64,000 nucleotides of DNA, taken from NCBI RefSeq assembly GCF_000425025.1, contig NZ_AUKZ01000003.1, forward strand, positions 118,669 through 182,668, given 5' to 3'. Below are positions 37,896-47,454 of the stretch, in pieces. The notes beneath the pieces were generated by a model. That model had not been told where the DNA came from and searched no databases. It saw only the letters and a list, made by a program, of their open reading frames with translations. Every line of letters starts with the position of its first letter. The stretch's first letter is position 1. The position numbers were made by a program, and so were the translations under genes. This DNA is from Streptococcus castoreus DSM 17536. Lineage in GTDB: Bacteria > Bacillota > Bacilli > Lactobacillales > Streptococcaceae.

Positions 37896-38648
37896 ATGGC
37901 TTTATTTGAAAATCTTGTCTTTAAAACCCCGGTGTTACGTGTCAATAATCGTGATCTCAACATTGCCTTTTACCAAAAAAGTCTAGGTCTTCGTCTAATG
38001 TCAGAAGAAAATGCGATTGCCATTTTTTCATCTTGGGGACAAGGACAAGAACGATTTGTCATTGAAGAATCTCCATCGGTTAGAACACGTGCTGTAGTAG
38101 GTCCTAAGAAAGTAAATACTATTGTTATTAAGACAACTCATCCTAAGGATATTGAGCAATTATTGGCTTATGGTGCAACTTACGATAATCTTTTCAAAGG
38201 GAAAAACGGCTACGCTTTTGAGACCACTTCACCAGAGGGCGATTGTTTCTTGCTACATGCCGAAGAGGATATAAAAACCCTTGAGGGCGCTGAATTGCCG
38301 ATATTTGAAAAAGACGCTGATTTTAAGGGATTAAGTCAATTTACCTTTGATATTATTGTTTTTAATGTTCCTAGTGAAGAGCAGTCAAGAACTTTCTATC
38401 ATCGTTTGTTTGGAGAACAGTTGCCTGTTGCCATGGATTTTATTCAAGAAAATGGTCCAGATCTAACGATTGATCCACATATTGCTTGGGATTTAGAAAT
38501 TTTAGAGTTTCAAGTCTCCGAAAATGATGATCTACTAGCTTTAAAAGCACATCTAGAAGAAGATGGTCATAAGGTTTATTTGGATAAAAAACACAAGGTA
38601 CTCGTTATTTCTGATCCAAGTCAGATAGAGATTTGGTTTGTGAAATGA
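37896..38648 (+). CDS. cppA: CppA-family protein (VOC fold)
   Basis: A 250-aa protein with two vicinal-oxygen-chelate-like halves, N-terminal CppA_N (PVLRVNNRDLNIAFYQKSLGL) and a shorter CppA_C domain. CppA was first described as a C3-degrading factor of pneumococcus, but the fold is that of glyoxalase/dioxygenase proteins and the enzyme activity is doubtful. There is no signal peptide. TTAGGAGG precedes the ATG. The next gene starts inside the stop codon (ATGA overlap), so the two are coupled. Confidence 0.87.
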   Translation: MALFENLVFKTPVLRVNNRDLNIAFYQKSLGLRLMSEENAIAIFSSWGQGQERFVIEESPSVRTRAVVGPKKVNTIVIKTTHPKDIEQLLAYGATYDNLFKGKNGYAFETTSPEGDCFLLHAEEDIKTLEGAELPIFEKDADFKGLSQFTFDIIVFNVPSEEQSRTFYHRLFGEQLPVAMDFIQENGPDLTIDPHIAWDLEILEFQVSENDDLLALKAHLEEDGHKVYLDKKHKVLVISDPSQIEIWFVK

Positions 38649-39574
38649 GCCTTGCTTTATGCCAACAACTCAATCGTCAAATCCAAGACCGATTATATAG
38701 AGGGGTTAGTTTAGCCCTTTTTCAATCGGGAAACTGGCAAGAATATTATTTGGGAACAGTTGATGGTTGTCAACCCGTTCAGACTGGCTTGGTTTACGAT
38801 TTAGCAAGTGTCTCCAAGGTTATTGGTGTTGCAACGGTATGTGTTTTTTTGGTTAATAGTGGCGCTTTGAAGATTGATACTGCTTTAAAATATTATTATC
38901 CTGATGTGGTAAATGAAGAAGTGACCATTCGTCAATTATTGACTCATACTAGCGGGTTCGATCCTTATATTTTAAATCGTGATCAGCTTAATGCAAAGGC
39001 GTTAAAAGCAGCACTGAACCAGTTAGCAGTAAAGACAGATAAGACCTTTCATTATACAGATGTGAATTTTTTACTGCTGGGCTTTATGCTTGAGGAACTT
39101 TATGGAAAATCTTTAGATCAGCTTTTTCAGGAAATTGTCTTTGAGCCGTTTGGAATGAAAGAGACTTCGTTTGGACCAAGACCAGAAGCAGTACCCACTC
39201 TTAAAGGCTTAAAAGATGGTTGCGTTCATGATCCTAAAGCTAAGGTTCTAGGAAAACATGCAGGGTCAGCGGGTCTATTTTCAACGTTAAAAGATTTGGA
39301 ACGTTTTGTTGACCATTATCTTAAAGCTGATTTTTCAGATTGCTTGTTTGCTAATTACAGTCATCAAGAAAAAATACGATCACTAGGTTGGAATTTAAAG
39401 GGAGATTGGATAGATCATACGGGTTACACTGGTCCTTTTATCATGATCAATAAAAAGGCACAAAAAGCAGCCATATTTTTAACCAATCGCACTTACGACA
39501 AAGATGATAGATCGTTCTGGATTAGTCAACGTCGACTTATTCAAGAAGCGATCTGTGATGTGTTAGAGGAGTAA
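38645..39574 (+). CDS. Serine hydrolase, class C beta-lactamase fold
   Basis: A 309-aa cytoplasmic protein (no signal peptide). It has the SxxK catalytic motif LASVSKVIG near residue 58, the YxN motif YTDVN near 142 and the family's LLTHTSGFDP. Relatives are esterases and D-aminopeptidases as well as beta-lactamases, so antibiotic hydrolysis should not be assumed. The ATG at 38645 overlaps the cppA stop by 4 bp. It is the last gene of a two-gene operon. Confidence 0.85.
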   Translation: MSLALCQQLNRQIQDRLYRGVSLALFQSGNWQEYYLGTVDGCQPVQTGLVYDLASVSKVIGVATVCVFLVNSGALKIDTALKYYYPDVVNEEVTIRQLLTHTSGFDPYILNRDQLNAKALKAALNQLAVKTDKTFHYTDVNFLLLGFMLEELYGKSLDQLFQEIVFEPFGMKETSFGPRPEAVPTLKGLKDGCVHDPKAKVLGKHAGSAGLFSTLKDLERFVDHYLKADFSDCLFANYSHQEKIRSLGWNLKGDWIDHTGYTGPFIMINKKAQKAAIFLTNRTYDKDDRSFWISQRRLIQEAICDVLEE

Positions 39575-39583
39575 CTTATAAAA

Positions 39584-39620
39584 GACAAGAAAAAGAAGTC
39601 TAAGGCTTCTTTTTCTTGTC
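39584..39620 (+). terminator. Terminator after the serine hydrolase gene
   Basis: Perfect 15-bp stem GACAAGAAAAAGAAG (39584-39598) with CTTCTTTTTCTTGTC (39606-39620) over a 7-nt loop. Confidence 0.85.
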
Positions 39621-39623
39621 TGG

Positions 39624-39652
39624 TTTTACGTCATTTATGCTTGCGATATAAT
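39624..39652 (+). promoter_or_regulatory. Promoter in a gene-free stretch
   Basis: TTTTAC (39624-39629), a 17-bp spacer and TATAAT (39647-39652) directly after the terminator. The 437-bp gap (39575-40011) otherwise contains one 39-codon frame at 39851; no known RNA is recognised. Confidence 0.4.
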
Positions 39653-39850
39653 AGCTTGTAAGGATTAAGATAAGCCAGCTAAGGCAGGAGTAGATATTGT
39701 ATATATGAGAACTCCTTCCGCTAAAGAAGCTTGCTAGGGCTAAAAAACAGCTAAGCATTTCCACTTTGACTTCATTAATAGCAGAAAGTTTGTCAAATCA
39801 ATTTGATAAACTTGTTTTTCTTGGTAGTGGTGTTTGGTGAGGTAGAAAAA

Positions 39851-39970
39851 ATGGTCTCAAAAAAGAGGTTGACGGTTGCTAAGAATAAAGAACTTGCTCA
39901 ACTGATATGCAAACTTAGGACCAGTGAGATGCCAAACAAAAAAGTTAGTCATAAGGTAATGCTAAATTGA
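39851..39970 (+). CDS. Possible small basic protein, unrecognised
   Basis: A 39-codon frame beginning MVSKKRLTVAKNKELAQL, rich in Lys and Arg, ending HKVMLN. GAGG lies 10 bp before the ATG, and a promoter-like sequence is found 200 bp upstream. Chance occurrence cannot be excluded; only conservation between genomes would decide. Confidence 0.2.
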   Translation: MVSKKRLTVAKNKELAQLICKLRTSEMPNKKVSHKVMLN

Positions 39971-40011
39971 CTTGTATTTGTCATGTCATATCCTTACCGT
40001 ATGTTTAAATG

Positions 40012-40452
40012 TCATAAGTTTTTTTCCATAGTGATGTGATCAATACCTGCTTCATCAAAACGATCACCTTTTGCTTGGAATCCTAATTTGGTGTAGAAAG
40101 TCTGTGCGCTTAGTTGCGCGTGGAGAGTTATTTTCGTGATACCTTGCCGTTGAGCATCATCTAAGATATAGGATATTAACTGTTTGCCAATACCTTGATG
40201 TCGGTAGGTTTTCAGTACAGCCATGCGCTGCAAGGTTACTTGATGAAAGTCATCAGCATGTGGCAAGAGTCTACAGGTGGCACAGGGACGAGTATTCTTA
40301 TCATAAAGGACAAAATGTAGGCAATAGGCTTCGTTTTGATCAATTTCAAGAGAGATGGGCACTCCCTGTTCTTTGACAAAAACCTCTTGTCTAATTTTAA
40401 CAGCATCTAAGTAAGTATCTGCTAGGGTATTTCGTGTTTGTCTGATTATCAT
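40012..40452 (-). CDS. GNAT-family N-acetyltransferase
   Basis: A 146-aa GNAT protein related to ElaA-type acetyltransferases. The acetyl-CoA loop is LKTYRHQGIGKQLISYIL, and the C-terminal strand includes AQTFYTKLGFQAKG. The substrate is unknown. The start is the ATG at 40452: a strong promoter ends only 6 bp upstream, so the 13 extra codons of the longer frame overlap the promoter and cannot be translated from it. No ribosome site exists, so the mRNA should be leaderless. Confidence 0.82.
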   Translation of the reverse strand: MIIRQTRNTLADTYLDAVKIRQEVFVKEQGVPISLEIDQNEAYCLHFVLYDKNTRPCATCRLLPHADDFHQVTLQRMAVLKTYRHQGIGKQLISYILDDAQRQGITKITLHAQLSAQTFYTKLGFQAKGDRFDEAGIDHITMEKNL

Positions 40453-40458
40453 AAGCCT

Positions 40459-40487
40459 ATTATAAGCTAAAAAAAGAAGTAGGACAA
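40459..40487 (-). promoter_or_regulatory. GNAT promoter inside the pfl terminator
   Basis: On the minus strand TTGTCC (40482-40487), a 17-bp spacer and TATAAT (40459-40464). The -35 lies in the hairpin arm of the pfl terminator and the spacer is its T tract. Expected start of transcription is ~40452. Confidence 0.75.
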
Positions 40488-40513
40488 CCATCTGATCAGG
40501 GGGTTGTCCTACT
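40465..40513 (-). terminator. Terminator of pflB
   Basis: Perfect 12-bp stem AGTAGGACAACC (40478-40489) and GGTTGTCCTACT (40502-40513). On the minus strand it is followed by TCTTTTTTT. Confidence 0.88.
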
Positions 40514-40575
40514 CTCCTAGAGTGACTGAATGTCTAATTATTTAATGATTGTGTCCCTAGCTTAGTTTTTATGTT

Positions 40576-42903
40576 TTATTTTCCTGAAACAGCTTGCGCA
40601 GCATCATCCATTGAAAGCACTTCGTGGAAAACACGTTGAGTCAATTCAGTTTTTTGTTCTGGTGTCAGGTATTTGGTGTTGACACAGTACCCAGAGATAC
40701 GAACGATAACATCTTCACCATTCATAATCTTGTCATAAACATCGTTAAGGTCCATAACGTTCAAGTTAACGTGTTGTCCACCATTTTCAAAGTAACCATC
40801 AAGAACAGTAACCAAGTTATCAACTTGTTCGTCAAATGTTTTACCAAGTGCGCGAGGTGATACTTGAGTCGTCAAGGAGATACCATCGTTAGCGTGTGAG
40901 AAGTCAAGCTTAGCAAGTGAATTAAGGTTTTGTAACCATCCGCCTTTAGCTTTGTTAGATGGGTTAGCACCTGGTGAGAAGAATTCAACTTTGCTTGTGT
41001 TAACGGTACCATCTTCGTTGAGGAATACCCCACGGTGAACTGGAGAGTTACCTGTTTGTTTAGAGTAGGCAACGTTTGATGTAATGGTAAGAAGTGATAC
41101 AGAAGCTTCAGCGTTCTTGTAAAGTTTGTGGCTTGCAAGACGAGTATGGTAAGCTTCCATCAACCATTTCGCAATATCATCGACACGGTCATCATCTTCA
41201 CCGTAACGAGGGAAATCACCAGTTACTTCATAATCGTAAATGTAGCCATTTTCATCACGGATGGTTTTAACCGTTGCATATTTGATTGCTGACAAAGTAT
41301 CAACAGTGTTAGCGAAACCACAGATACCGAATCCCATGTTAGCACGTTGGTGTGTTGGCAAGAAGGCCATTTGAACAGCTTCGTAGTTGTATTTATCAGT
41401 CATGTAGTGAATGATGTTAAGGGCATCTACGTAAGTATCTGTCAACCAATCAAGAGATTTTTCAAAGTTAGCCATCACTTCGTCGTATTCAAGAATTTCT
41501 GATGTGATTGGTTCAACAACGTTGAAAACTTTGTAGTCTCTATGAACATCATCGTAACCACCGTTAAGTCCAGTAAGAAGGGCTTTAAGCACGTTTACAC
41601 GAGCACCGAAGTATTGAATGTTATGGCGTTTTTCTTCATTTTCTGGGTCAAGTGGTGATACACAGCATGAAATACATGACATTTCGCCGTAACCTTCTTT
41701 AGCCATTGTTGTGACACCTTCGTATTGGATAGAAGAGTGTTTGTGGCTCATTTTCATACAGTAGCGACGAAATGCCTCTGGCAATTTATCAGTCCAAAGA
41801 ACTGTCAAGTTTGGTTCTGGAGAGTTGCCGATATTGTCAAGCGTGTTCAAGAAACGGTAATCCATCTTGGTAACACGGTGACGACCGTCGTTACCCATAC
41901 CAGCCATAGAAGTTGTGATGAAAGTTGGGTCACCTGAGTAAAGGGCATCGTAAGCTTTGGTACGTCCGAATTTTACGGTACGAAGTTTAAGCACGAAGTC
42001 ATCAACGAATTCTTGGATTTCTGATTCTGTAAAGGTACCACGAGCAAGGTCCCGTTCTGCAAAGATGTCAAGAACGATTGGCACACGTCCAAGAGATGTT
42101 GCAGCACCATTGATCACACGACATACAGCCATGAAAGCAATGTTTACCCATTGGATAGCTTCTTTAACGTTTTCTGCTGGGCGACGAACGTCAACTCCGT
42201 AAAGATCACCGAGTTTCACCACTTCACCAAGTGCTTGGTATTGAAGGTTAACTTCTTCACGAAGACGGATTGATTCTTCGTCAATTTCAGTGATGGCATT
42301 CCAGTCGTTGACTTTTTCTTGCATCAAGTAGTCTGCACCGTAAAGGGCAAGACGTGCGTAAACACCGATGATACGTCCACGTGAGTAAGCATCTGGAAGA
42401 CCAGTTACAGTATGAGCGTGGCGGGCGCGACGAATATTTGAGGTATAAGCACGGAAGATCCCATCGTTAACAGTTGTTACATATTTTGTGAAAATTTCAT
42501 GCACAGCTGGGTCTGGTTCATAACCATTTTCTTTAAGAGTAGTTTCCGCCATACGGATACCACCTTTTGGCATGAAGTTCAATTTGAACAACTCGTCGTT
42601 TTGGATACCGACAATCAATTCTTGGTCTTTGTCAATATATCCAGCAGGAATGCCAGCAATTGAAGTTGGGCGAGTGTCGTATGGGAAACGAGTAGCTTCA
42701 TAGTGTGCTTTTGTATCTTCAATCACTTTTTTGATGTGTAATGATCGTTCAGTAGCGCCAGCTAAAAAAGATTCATCACCATCGTATGGTGTGTAGTTGG
42801 CTTGCACGAAACGAGATACACTTGCTTTTTCTTTCCAGTCAGTTCCCTTAAAGCCTTCCCAAGCTTTTTCAAAAACATCCGTGTTAGTTTTTACAGTTGC
42901 CAT
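40576..42903 (-). CDS. pflB: Pyruvate formate-lyase
   Basis: Glycyl-radical enzyme that converts pyruvate and CoA to formate and acetyl-CoA in anaerobic mixed-acid fermentation. The active-site cysteine pair is in [12 protein letters not shown] and the glycyl-radical motif RISGYCVN is near the C-terminus (Gly738). The ATG at 42903 follows TTAAGGAGAAA and gives 775 aa; 11 codons upstream of it are rejected. The activating enzyme (pflA) is not in this window. A cre-like sequence upstream suggests CcpA control. Confidence 0.97.
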   Translation of the reverse strand: MATVKTNTDVFEKAWEGFKGTDWKEKASVSRFVQANYTPYDGDESFLAGATERSLHIKKVIEDTKAHYEATRFPYDTRPTSIAGIPAGYIDKDQELIVGIQNDELFKLNFMPKGGIRMAETTLKENGYEPDPAVHEIFTKYVTTVNDGIFRAYTSNIRRARHAHTVTGLPDAYSRGRIIGVYARLALYGADYLMQEKVNDWNAITEIDEESIRLREEVNLQYQALGEVVKLGDLYGVDVRRPAENVKEAIQWVNIAFMAVCRVINGAATSLGRVPIVLDIFAERDLARGTFTESEIQEFVDDFVLKLRTVKFGRTKAYDALYSGDPTFITTSMAGMGNDGRHRVTKMDYRFLNTLDNIGNSPEPNLTVLWTDKLPEAFRRYCMKMSHKHSSIQYEGVTTMAKEGYGEMSCISCCVSPLDPENEEKRHNIQYFGARVNVLKALLTGLNGGYDDVHRDYKVFNVVEPITSEILEYDEVMANFEKSLDWLTDTYVDALNIIHYMTDKYNYEAVQMAFLPTHQRANMGFGICGFANTVDTLSAIKYATVKTIRDENGYIYDYEVTGDFPRYGEDDDRVDDIAKWLMEAYHTRLASHKLYKNAEASVSLLTITSNVAYSKQTGNSPVHRGVFLNEDGTVNTSKVEFFSPGANPSNKAKGGWLQNLNSLAKLDFSHANDGISLTTQVSPRALGKTFDEQVDNLVTVLDGYFENGGQHVNLNVMDLNDVYDKIMNGEDVIVRISGYCVNTKYLTPEQKTELTQRVFHEVLSMDDAAQAVSGK

Positions 42904-42968
42904 AAATTTCTCCTTAAATTCTAGTAACAACACCATCTGTTACATTTACAGTTTTAAGTTTAACACAT

Positions 42969-42984
42969 AGGAAACGTTTTCCCA
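42969..42984 (-). promoter_or_regulatory. cre-like site upstream of pflB
   Basis: GGAAAACGTTTCC on the minus strand is a near-palindrome around a central CG, resembling a CcpA-binding cre site (two mismatches to TGNAANCGNTNNCA). It is 65 bp upstream of the pflB ATG. Confidence 0.5.
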
Positions 42985-43034
42985 AGCAAAATTCTTGACA
43001 ATAGATAGATTCTTTTATAATACAGATTGTTGAA

Positions 43035-43064
43035 ACAGTCACAAACTGTATTAGAATGCATTCT
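43035..43064 (+). promoter_or_regulatory. Two dyads upstream of dinB
   Basis: ACAGT-N5-ACTGT (43035-43049) and the perfect 12-bp palindrome AGAATGCATTCT (43053-43064) lie side by side just upstream of the dinB -35. They look like operator sites; the protein is unknown. Confidence 0.5.
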
Positions 43065-43065
43065 T

Positions 43066-43094
43066 TTGGCTTTAAGCACTCTAAACGGTATAAT
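43066..43094 (+). promoter_or_regulatory. dinB promoter
   Basis: TTGGCT (43066-43071), a 17-bp spacer and TATAAT (43089-43094). A second, less regular TTGACA-15-TATAAT is at 42995-43021. Confidence 0.7.
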
Positions 43095-43110
43095 AGAGAG
43101 GGAGGGACTT

Positions 43111-44205
43111 ATGCTTATTTTTCCATTGATTAACGACACCTCACGAAAAATCATACATATTGATATGGATGCCTTTTTTGCTGCGGTGGAAGAAAGAGAT
43201 CATCCTGATTTAAAAGGTAAACCGATTGTCATTGGAAAAGATCCTAGAGAGACAGGTGGTCGTGGTGTTGTTTCAACTTGTAACTATGAGGCTAGAAAAT
43301 ACGGGATTCATTCTGCGATGAGTTCGAAGGAAGCGTATGAATGCTGTCCTCAAGCGATTTTTATTTCCGGTCGTTACGAAAGGTATCGTGACATCGGTCA
43401 TCAGATTCGAGATATTTTTAAACGTTACACTGATTTGGTGGAGCCAATGTCCATTGACGAGGCCTACTTAGATGTTACTGAAAACAAATTGGGAATTAAA
43501 TCAGCAGTGAAACTTGCCCAACTGATTCAACACGATATTTGGAATGAATTTGGTTTGACATGTTCGGCAGGTGTGTCTTATAACAAGTTTTTGGCTAAAT
43601 TAGCTAGTGATTTTGAAAAACCACATGGTTTGACCCTCGTGTTACCTGAGGATGCGATCTCATTTTTAGAAAAGCTTCCCATCGAAAAATTCTATGGGGT
43701 TGGTAAGAAGTCTGTTGCAAAATTACATGAAATGGGCATTTACACAGGACATGATTTGTTACAAGTGTCTGAGATGAACCTGATTGATCATTTTGGTCGT
43801 TTTGGCTTTGACCTTTACCGAAAAGCCAGAGGCATTAGTCATTCTCCAGTTAAGCCAGATCGTCTAAGGAAATCCATTGGTAGTGAGCGAACCTATGCCA
43901 AATTGCTTTACCAAGATGTTGATATTAAAGCTGAAATTACAAAACATGCAAAACGTGTAGCAAATCTTTTGCGGAACAACAAAAAATTAGGTAAGACCAT
44001 TGTGCTTAAAGTGCGCTATGCTGATTTTACCACCTTAACCAAGCGGGTTACCCTACCAGAACTCACCAGAGATGCTAATCATATTGAGCAGGTTGCCAAA
44101 GATATTTTTGATCGTTTAGCAGAAAATACTGCTGGTATTCGCTTATTGGGGGTAACTGTGACTGGCTTGGAAGATAAGGTGATCGATATTTCATTGGATT
44201 TGTAA
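43111..44205 (+). CDS. dinB: DNA polymerase IV
   Basis: Y-family translesion polymerase. Catalytic acidic residues are in [12 protein letters not shown] and [10 protein letters not shown]. The little-finger domain is at ~245-364, with [12 protein letters not shown]. The ATG at 43111 follows AGGGAGGG and gives 364 aa; the longer frame from 43027 covers the promoter. A beta-clamp-binding tail is not obvious at the extreme C-terminus. Confidence 0.95.
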   Translation: MLIFPLINDTSRKIIHIDMDAFFAAVEERDHPDLKGKPIVIGKDPRETGGRGVVSTCNYEARKYGIHSAMSSKEAYECCPQAIFISGRYERYRDIGHQIRDIFKRYTDLVEPMSIDEAYLDVTENKLGIKSAVKLAQLIQHDIWNEFGLTCSAGVSYNKFLAKLASDFEKPHGLTLVLPEDAISFLEKLPIEKFYGVGKKSVAKLHEMGIYTGHDLLQVSEMNLIDHFGRFGFDLYRKARGISHSPVKPDRLRKSIGSERTYAKLLYQDVDIKAEITKHAKRVANLLRNNKKLGKTIVLKVRYADFTTLTKRVTLPELTRDANHIEQVAKDIFDRLAENTAGIRLLGVTVTGLEDKVIDISLDL

Positions 44206-44253
44206 AAGGCTAGAAACCATAAGCTTTTTAGGAATGATTGCGTGAGAGGATGA

Positions 44254-44285
44254 AAAACACCTGACTAGGGATAATCAGGTGTTTT
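44254..44285. terminator. Terminator shared by dinB and the membrane-protein gene
   Basis: Perfect 11-bp stem AAAACACCTGA (44254-44264) and TCAGGTGTTTT (44275-44285). Confidence 0.88.
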
Positions 44286-44296
44286 GAGGTATTAAC

Positions 44297-44800
44297 TTAT
44301 AGAATAGTTTGATCGTTATCACTTTCTTTTTCATTAAGGGTTTTAGCCTTGTAGAAAGCAAAACCGTAAAGGGCTGCTTGAGCAAGCGTGAGAACGACTG
44401 TAAAAATGAGTGAGGAAGATGAAGCAGTCTTAGGCGCTAAAAATAAGCTAGTGGCAAGACCAACAATACAAAGCACAAGCCCTAAAATATAAGGCACGTA
44501 GTTAATAACAAGCTTTTTTTTGAGATTTGAAAGGTTTTGAGCACAAAAAACAAGAATAACAACAATGGCAATAAGGTTTAATACGGAAATGAAAATCATA
44601 AATGGTGACAAACTAGCCTCTAGCTGTGCTAATTGTTCAGTCGTAAATTGTGAACGAAACGTCTCATTTTTTAACTGACTTTGCAAGAAGAAAATACCAG
44701 CAAAACCAATAAGTGAAAGGACAATACTGATAGCATTCAAGATAATAATGACAATGGTTGATGTTTTGAGTGCTTGACGCACTTTTTCGTATGAAATCAT
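44297..44800 (-). CDS. Four-helix membrane protein of unknown function
   Basis: A 167-aa protein with four hydrophobic helices (STIVIIILNAISIVLSLIGF; FMIFISVLNLIAIVVILVFC; VPYILGLVLCIVGLATSLFL; LIFTVVLTLAQAALYGFAF) and a short acidic tail. No catalytic or family motif was recognised. TAGGAGGGG precedes the ATG on the minus strand, and an extended -10 TGATATAAT (44856-44864) gives a promoter, so it is independent of recD2 upstream. Confidence 0.7.
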   Translation of the reverse strand: MISYEKVRQALKTSTIVIIILNAISIVLSLIGFAGIFFLQSQLKNETFRSQFTTEQLAQLEASLSPFMIFISVLNLIAIVVILVFCAQNLSNLKKKLVINYVPYILGLVLCIVGLATSLFLAPKTASSSSLIFTVVLTLAQAALYGFAFYKAKTLNEKESDNDQTIL

Positions 44801-44901
44801 ATACCCCTCCTAGAGTCTTTAAACTGAAATTGTATAGTTTATCTAATACAGAGATATTATATCATAAAATGGATAAAATCGACTTACTTAATCTGTTTTT
44901 T

Positions 44902-47328
44902 CTAAAAAAAGAGATCGAAATCAGCTTCTGTAAGTCCTATCATTGGGTCAATGGTCAAAAAATTATCTAAAGTTAAAATAGGAAGAGAGCCTTTGGTTTT
45001 GACTTTTTCGGGTATCGGATCATCAGTTTCTTGTTGGTTTTCTATCTTGTGATTTAGCTGAGTGGCTGATTTACTAAGGGAGACTTTACTTTCTGAATCA
45101 GGTCTTGTAATGGCTTCATTATCAGTTTCTGCTTGGAATCGCTCCACTAAATACGTTTGGCGCTTATCTCCTTCATTTTTAATAGCATATTCAAAGGCTG
45201 CGATTTCTCCTAACATAATCAGCTTACTCTTAGAACGCGTAATTGCTGTATAAATGAGGTTCCGCTGCAACAGACGTCCGCTTTGGCGTGTGATTGGCAA
45301 GATAACCACTTGAAATTCGCTACCTTGTGATTTGTGAATACTCATGGCGTAGGCAAGGGTTATTTTTGCCCAATCCTTTCTAGGGTAGGTCACTTCATTA
45401 CCGTCAAAATCTATGATCAATTCATCTTGCTTGGATTCGGTATATTTTGCTGGAATAAGGTCGCTGATATAGCCAATATCACCATTAAAGACATTGGCTT
45501 GTGGGTCATTAACTAAATGAAGCACCTTATCCCTTTTACGAAAACGACTGTCATTGAACAAAAATTCATTTCCATCAGATAAGGGATTGATTAATTCTTG
45601 CATAAGCTGGTTTAAATGATTGATACCAGCCAGCCCTTTATACATAGGAGCCAAAATCTGAATTTCTTCTGCGGGGATGCCACTTTTCATAGCCGACACC
45701 ACGATCTTTGTGATCATTTCAGGAATGAATGCCGCTTGCGCTTCAAAATAAGAACGGTCTGGTTTTTTATCACGAAAATCAGGGGCTAAAATGCCTTGTC
45801 GCATCTGATTAGCTAAATCAACAATGGTAGATTCTTGAGACTGTCGAAAAATTTTACGTAAGGCAATTTGTGGTAACATTTTGACTTTTAGAAAATCTGC
45901 CAAGACTTGTCCTGGACCAACAGAAGGCAGTTGATCACTATCTCCGACAATGATGACTTGCGTGGTTGAACGGATTGCTTTAAAGAGTTGATTAGCCAGC
46001 CAAGTATCAACCATTGAAAATTCGTCAACAATTAACAGGTCACACTCCAAGTAATCATCCATGATCTGGTAGTCATTGTCCCCATTTAAGCCTAAATGAC
46101 GGTGAATGGTTGCGCTGGGAAGTCCTGTTAAGTCGTTCATCCGGCGTGCTGCTCGTCCAGTAGGAGCAGCTAAAAGGATGGGAAGTTCCTTTTTCGTTAG
46201 GTCAATCTTATGGAGATTGGCATAGGTCTGCAAAATACCACGAATAACGGTTGTTTTTCCAGTCCCAGGTCCCCCAGTTAAAATAAAGACTTTGCTAGTT
46301 AGAGCTTTTTCGATTGCCTCTTGTTGCACTTTATCATAGGTAATGGCAAACTCATCTTGCACGCTGTGAATTTCTTTTTGAATGTCATCTACGTCAAATG
46401 TTTGACCTAACGGCTGCTCCATCAAACGAGTGAGGTTTTTTTCAATACCTTCTTCAGCAAGATAAAGGCTTGTGTCAAACAACTTGGTTCCAATGGTTCT
46501 GATTTTACCCTCGTCAATTAATAAGGTTAATTGTTCAGCAACTGCAGCAGGCTCACAGTCTACCTGTCTGGTATCTTCTAACAAATGAATGGCAGATGCT
46601 AGTAGATGGCGAGCTTGAACATAGGTATCTCCTTGCTTAATGGATTCTTCTAAAAGACAATGGAGCAATGCGGCACGGAAACGTTTTGGGGAGTCGTTTT
46701 TGATACCAATTTGTTCTGCTAGTTTATCCGCCATTTTAAAGCCAAATCCCTGAAGATCTTCAACCAGTTGGTAGGGATTTTCTTTGACCATCTCGATTGC
46801 CTCTTCCTTGTATTTTTCAAAAGCTTGAAAAGCAAAACGATTGGTCAATCCTAATTCGACTAATCCAGTGATGATTTGTTCGGTACCATAGTTTAGTTTT
46901 AATTTGGCAATAAAGGCTTCGCGGTTAACCTTAGATAGACCAGAAATGCTTTCAAGCTTACTTGGGTCTTTTAAAATATGATCAATCGTGTTGGTGCCAT
47001 AAAGGGCAATAATTTTTTCGGCAATTTTCTTACCAATTCCTTTAAAATGGTCGCTAGAGAAGTAATTAATCAAGCCAGATGAGCTTGGTTGGATTTTTTG
47101 ATAACGGGTTAGGTTCACCTGTTGTCCATATTTAGGATGTTGGGTAAGCTCTCCCCAGAAAGTGTAATCCTCTCCTTCCATAATTTCAGCCATGGTTCCT
47201 GTAATAATCACTTCAAAGTCATCAAAATCACTGTCTGTATCATCAATCGTGAGAAGAAGAATTTTGAAGAAATTAGCAGGATTTTCAAAGATAATACGAT
47301 CAACGGTGCCTGTGAAAAAGTATTCCAT
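44902..47328 (-). CDS. recD2: RecD2-type ATP-dependent helicase
   Basis: SF1B 5'-3' DNA helicase of the RecD2 class, which works without RecBC. The N-terminal OB-like and HhH region extends to ~residue 330. The helicase core has Walker A GGPGTGKTT, Walker B LIVDEFSMVD, and motifs VGDSDQLPSVGPGQV and AYAMSIHKSQGSEF. At 808 aa it is normal size; the last ~90 residues are a low-complexity Ser/Gln/Lys-rich tail. It follows lepB in the same direction, with a possible 36-aa frame between. Confidence 0.94.
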   Translation of the reverse strand: MEYFFTGTVDRIIFENPANFFKILLLTIDDTDSDFDDFEVIITGTMAEIMEGEDYTFWGELTQHPKYGQQVNLTRYQKIQPSSSGLINYFSSDHFKGIGKKIAEKIIALYGTNTIDHILKDPSKLESISGLSKVNREAFIAKLKLNYGTEQIITGLVELGLTNRFAFQAFEKYKEEAIEMVKENPYQLVEDLQGFGFKMADKLAEQIGIKNDSPKRFRAALLHCLLEESIKQGDTYVQARHLLASAIHLLEDTRQVDCEPAAVAEQLTLLIDEGKIRTIGTKLFDTSLYLAEEGIEKNLTRLMEQPLGQTFDVDDIQKEIHSVQDEFAITYDKVQQEAIEKALTSKVFILTGGPGTGKTTVIRGILQTYANLHKIDLTKKELPILLAAPTGRAARRMNDLTGLPSATIHRHLGLNGDNDYQIMDDYLECDLLIVDEFSMVDTWLANQLFKAIRSTTQVIIVGDSDQLPSVGPGQVLADFLKVKMLPQIALRKIFRQSQESTIVDLANQMRQGILAPDFRDKKPDRSYFEAQAAFIPEMITKIVVSAMKSGIPAEEIQILAPMYKGLAGINHLNQLMQELINPLSDGNEFLFNDSRFRKRDKVLHLVNDPQANVFNGDIGYISDLIPAKYTESKQDELIIDFDGNEVTYPRKDWAKITLAYAMSIHKSQGSEFQVVILPITRQSGRLLQRNLIYTAITRSKSKLIMLGEIAAFEYAIKNEGDKRQTYLVERFQAETDNEAITRPDSESKVSLSKSATQLNHKIENQQETDDPIPEKVKTKGSLPILTLDNFLTIDPMIGLTEADFDLFF

Positions 47329-47343
47329 AACAGACCTTTCTGT

Positions 47344-47454
47344 TTATACAAGATAGTCGAAAACCTGCCCAAAGGCAGGTTGATATTGAAGATAAAGTTT
47401 TTTTGATGCTTCCCTTAGGTGATGGACGGCAGTGGCTTCTTTATAGAATGTCAT
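47344..47454 (-). CDS. Possible small protein upstream of recD2
   Basis: A 36-codon frame beginning MTFYKEATAVHHLREASK and ending FGQVFDYLV, stopping 15 bp before recD2. AAGG is 8 bp upstream. The same frame upstream, past one TAG, continues back through NLDRYFCHDKSNRNIIVLSP, so this may be the end of a longer gene broken by a stop. No family was recognised. A perfect AACCTGCC/GGCAGGTT hairpin (47362-47381) lies within its coding sequence. Confidence 0.3.
   Translation of the reverse strand: MTFYKEATAVHHLREASKKLYLQYQPAFGQVFDYLV
47362..47381 (-). repeat. Perfect hairpin ahead of recD2
   Basis: AACCTGCC (47362-47369) and GGCAGGTT (47374-47381) with loop CAAA. On the minus strand TTTT follows, so it may be a weak terminator of lepB. 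The rest of the 322-bp lepB-recD2 gap holds only the small frame above and AT-rich sequence. Confidence 0.55.

Noticed and set aside
38645..39574. Beta-lactamase resistance gene
   Set aside because: It has the SxxK and YxN motifs but no signal peptide, and the family includes esterases and peptidases; it is part of the core genome context with cppA.
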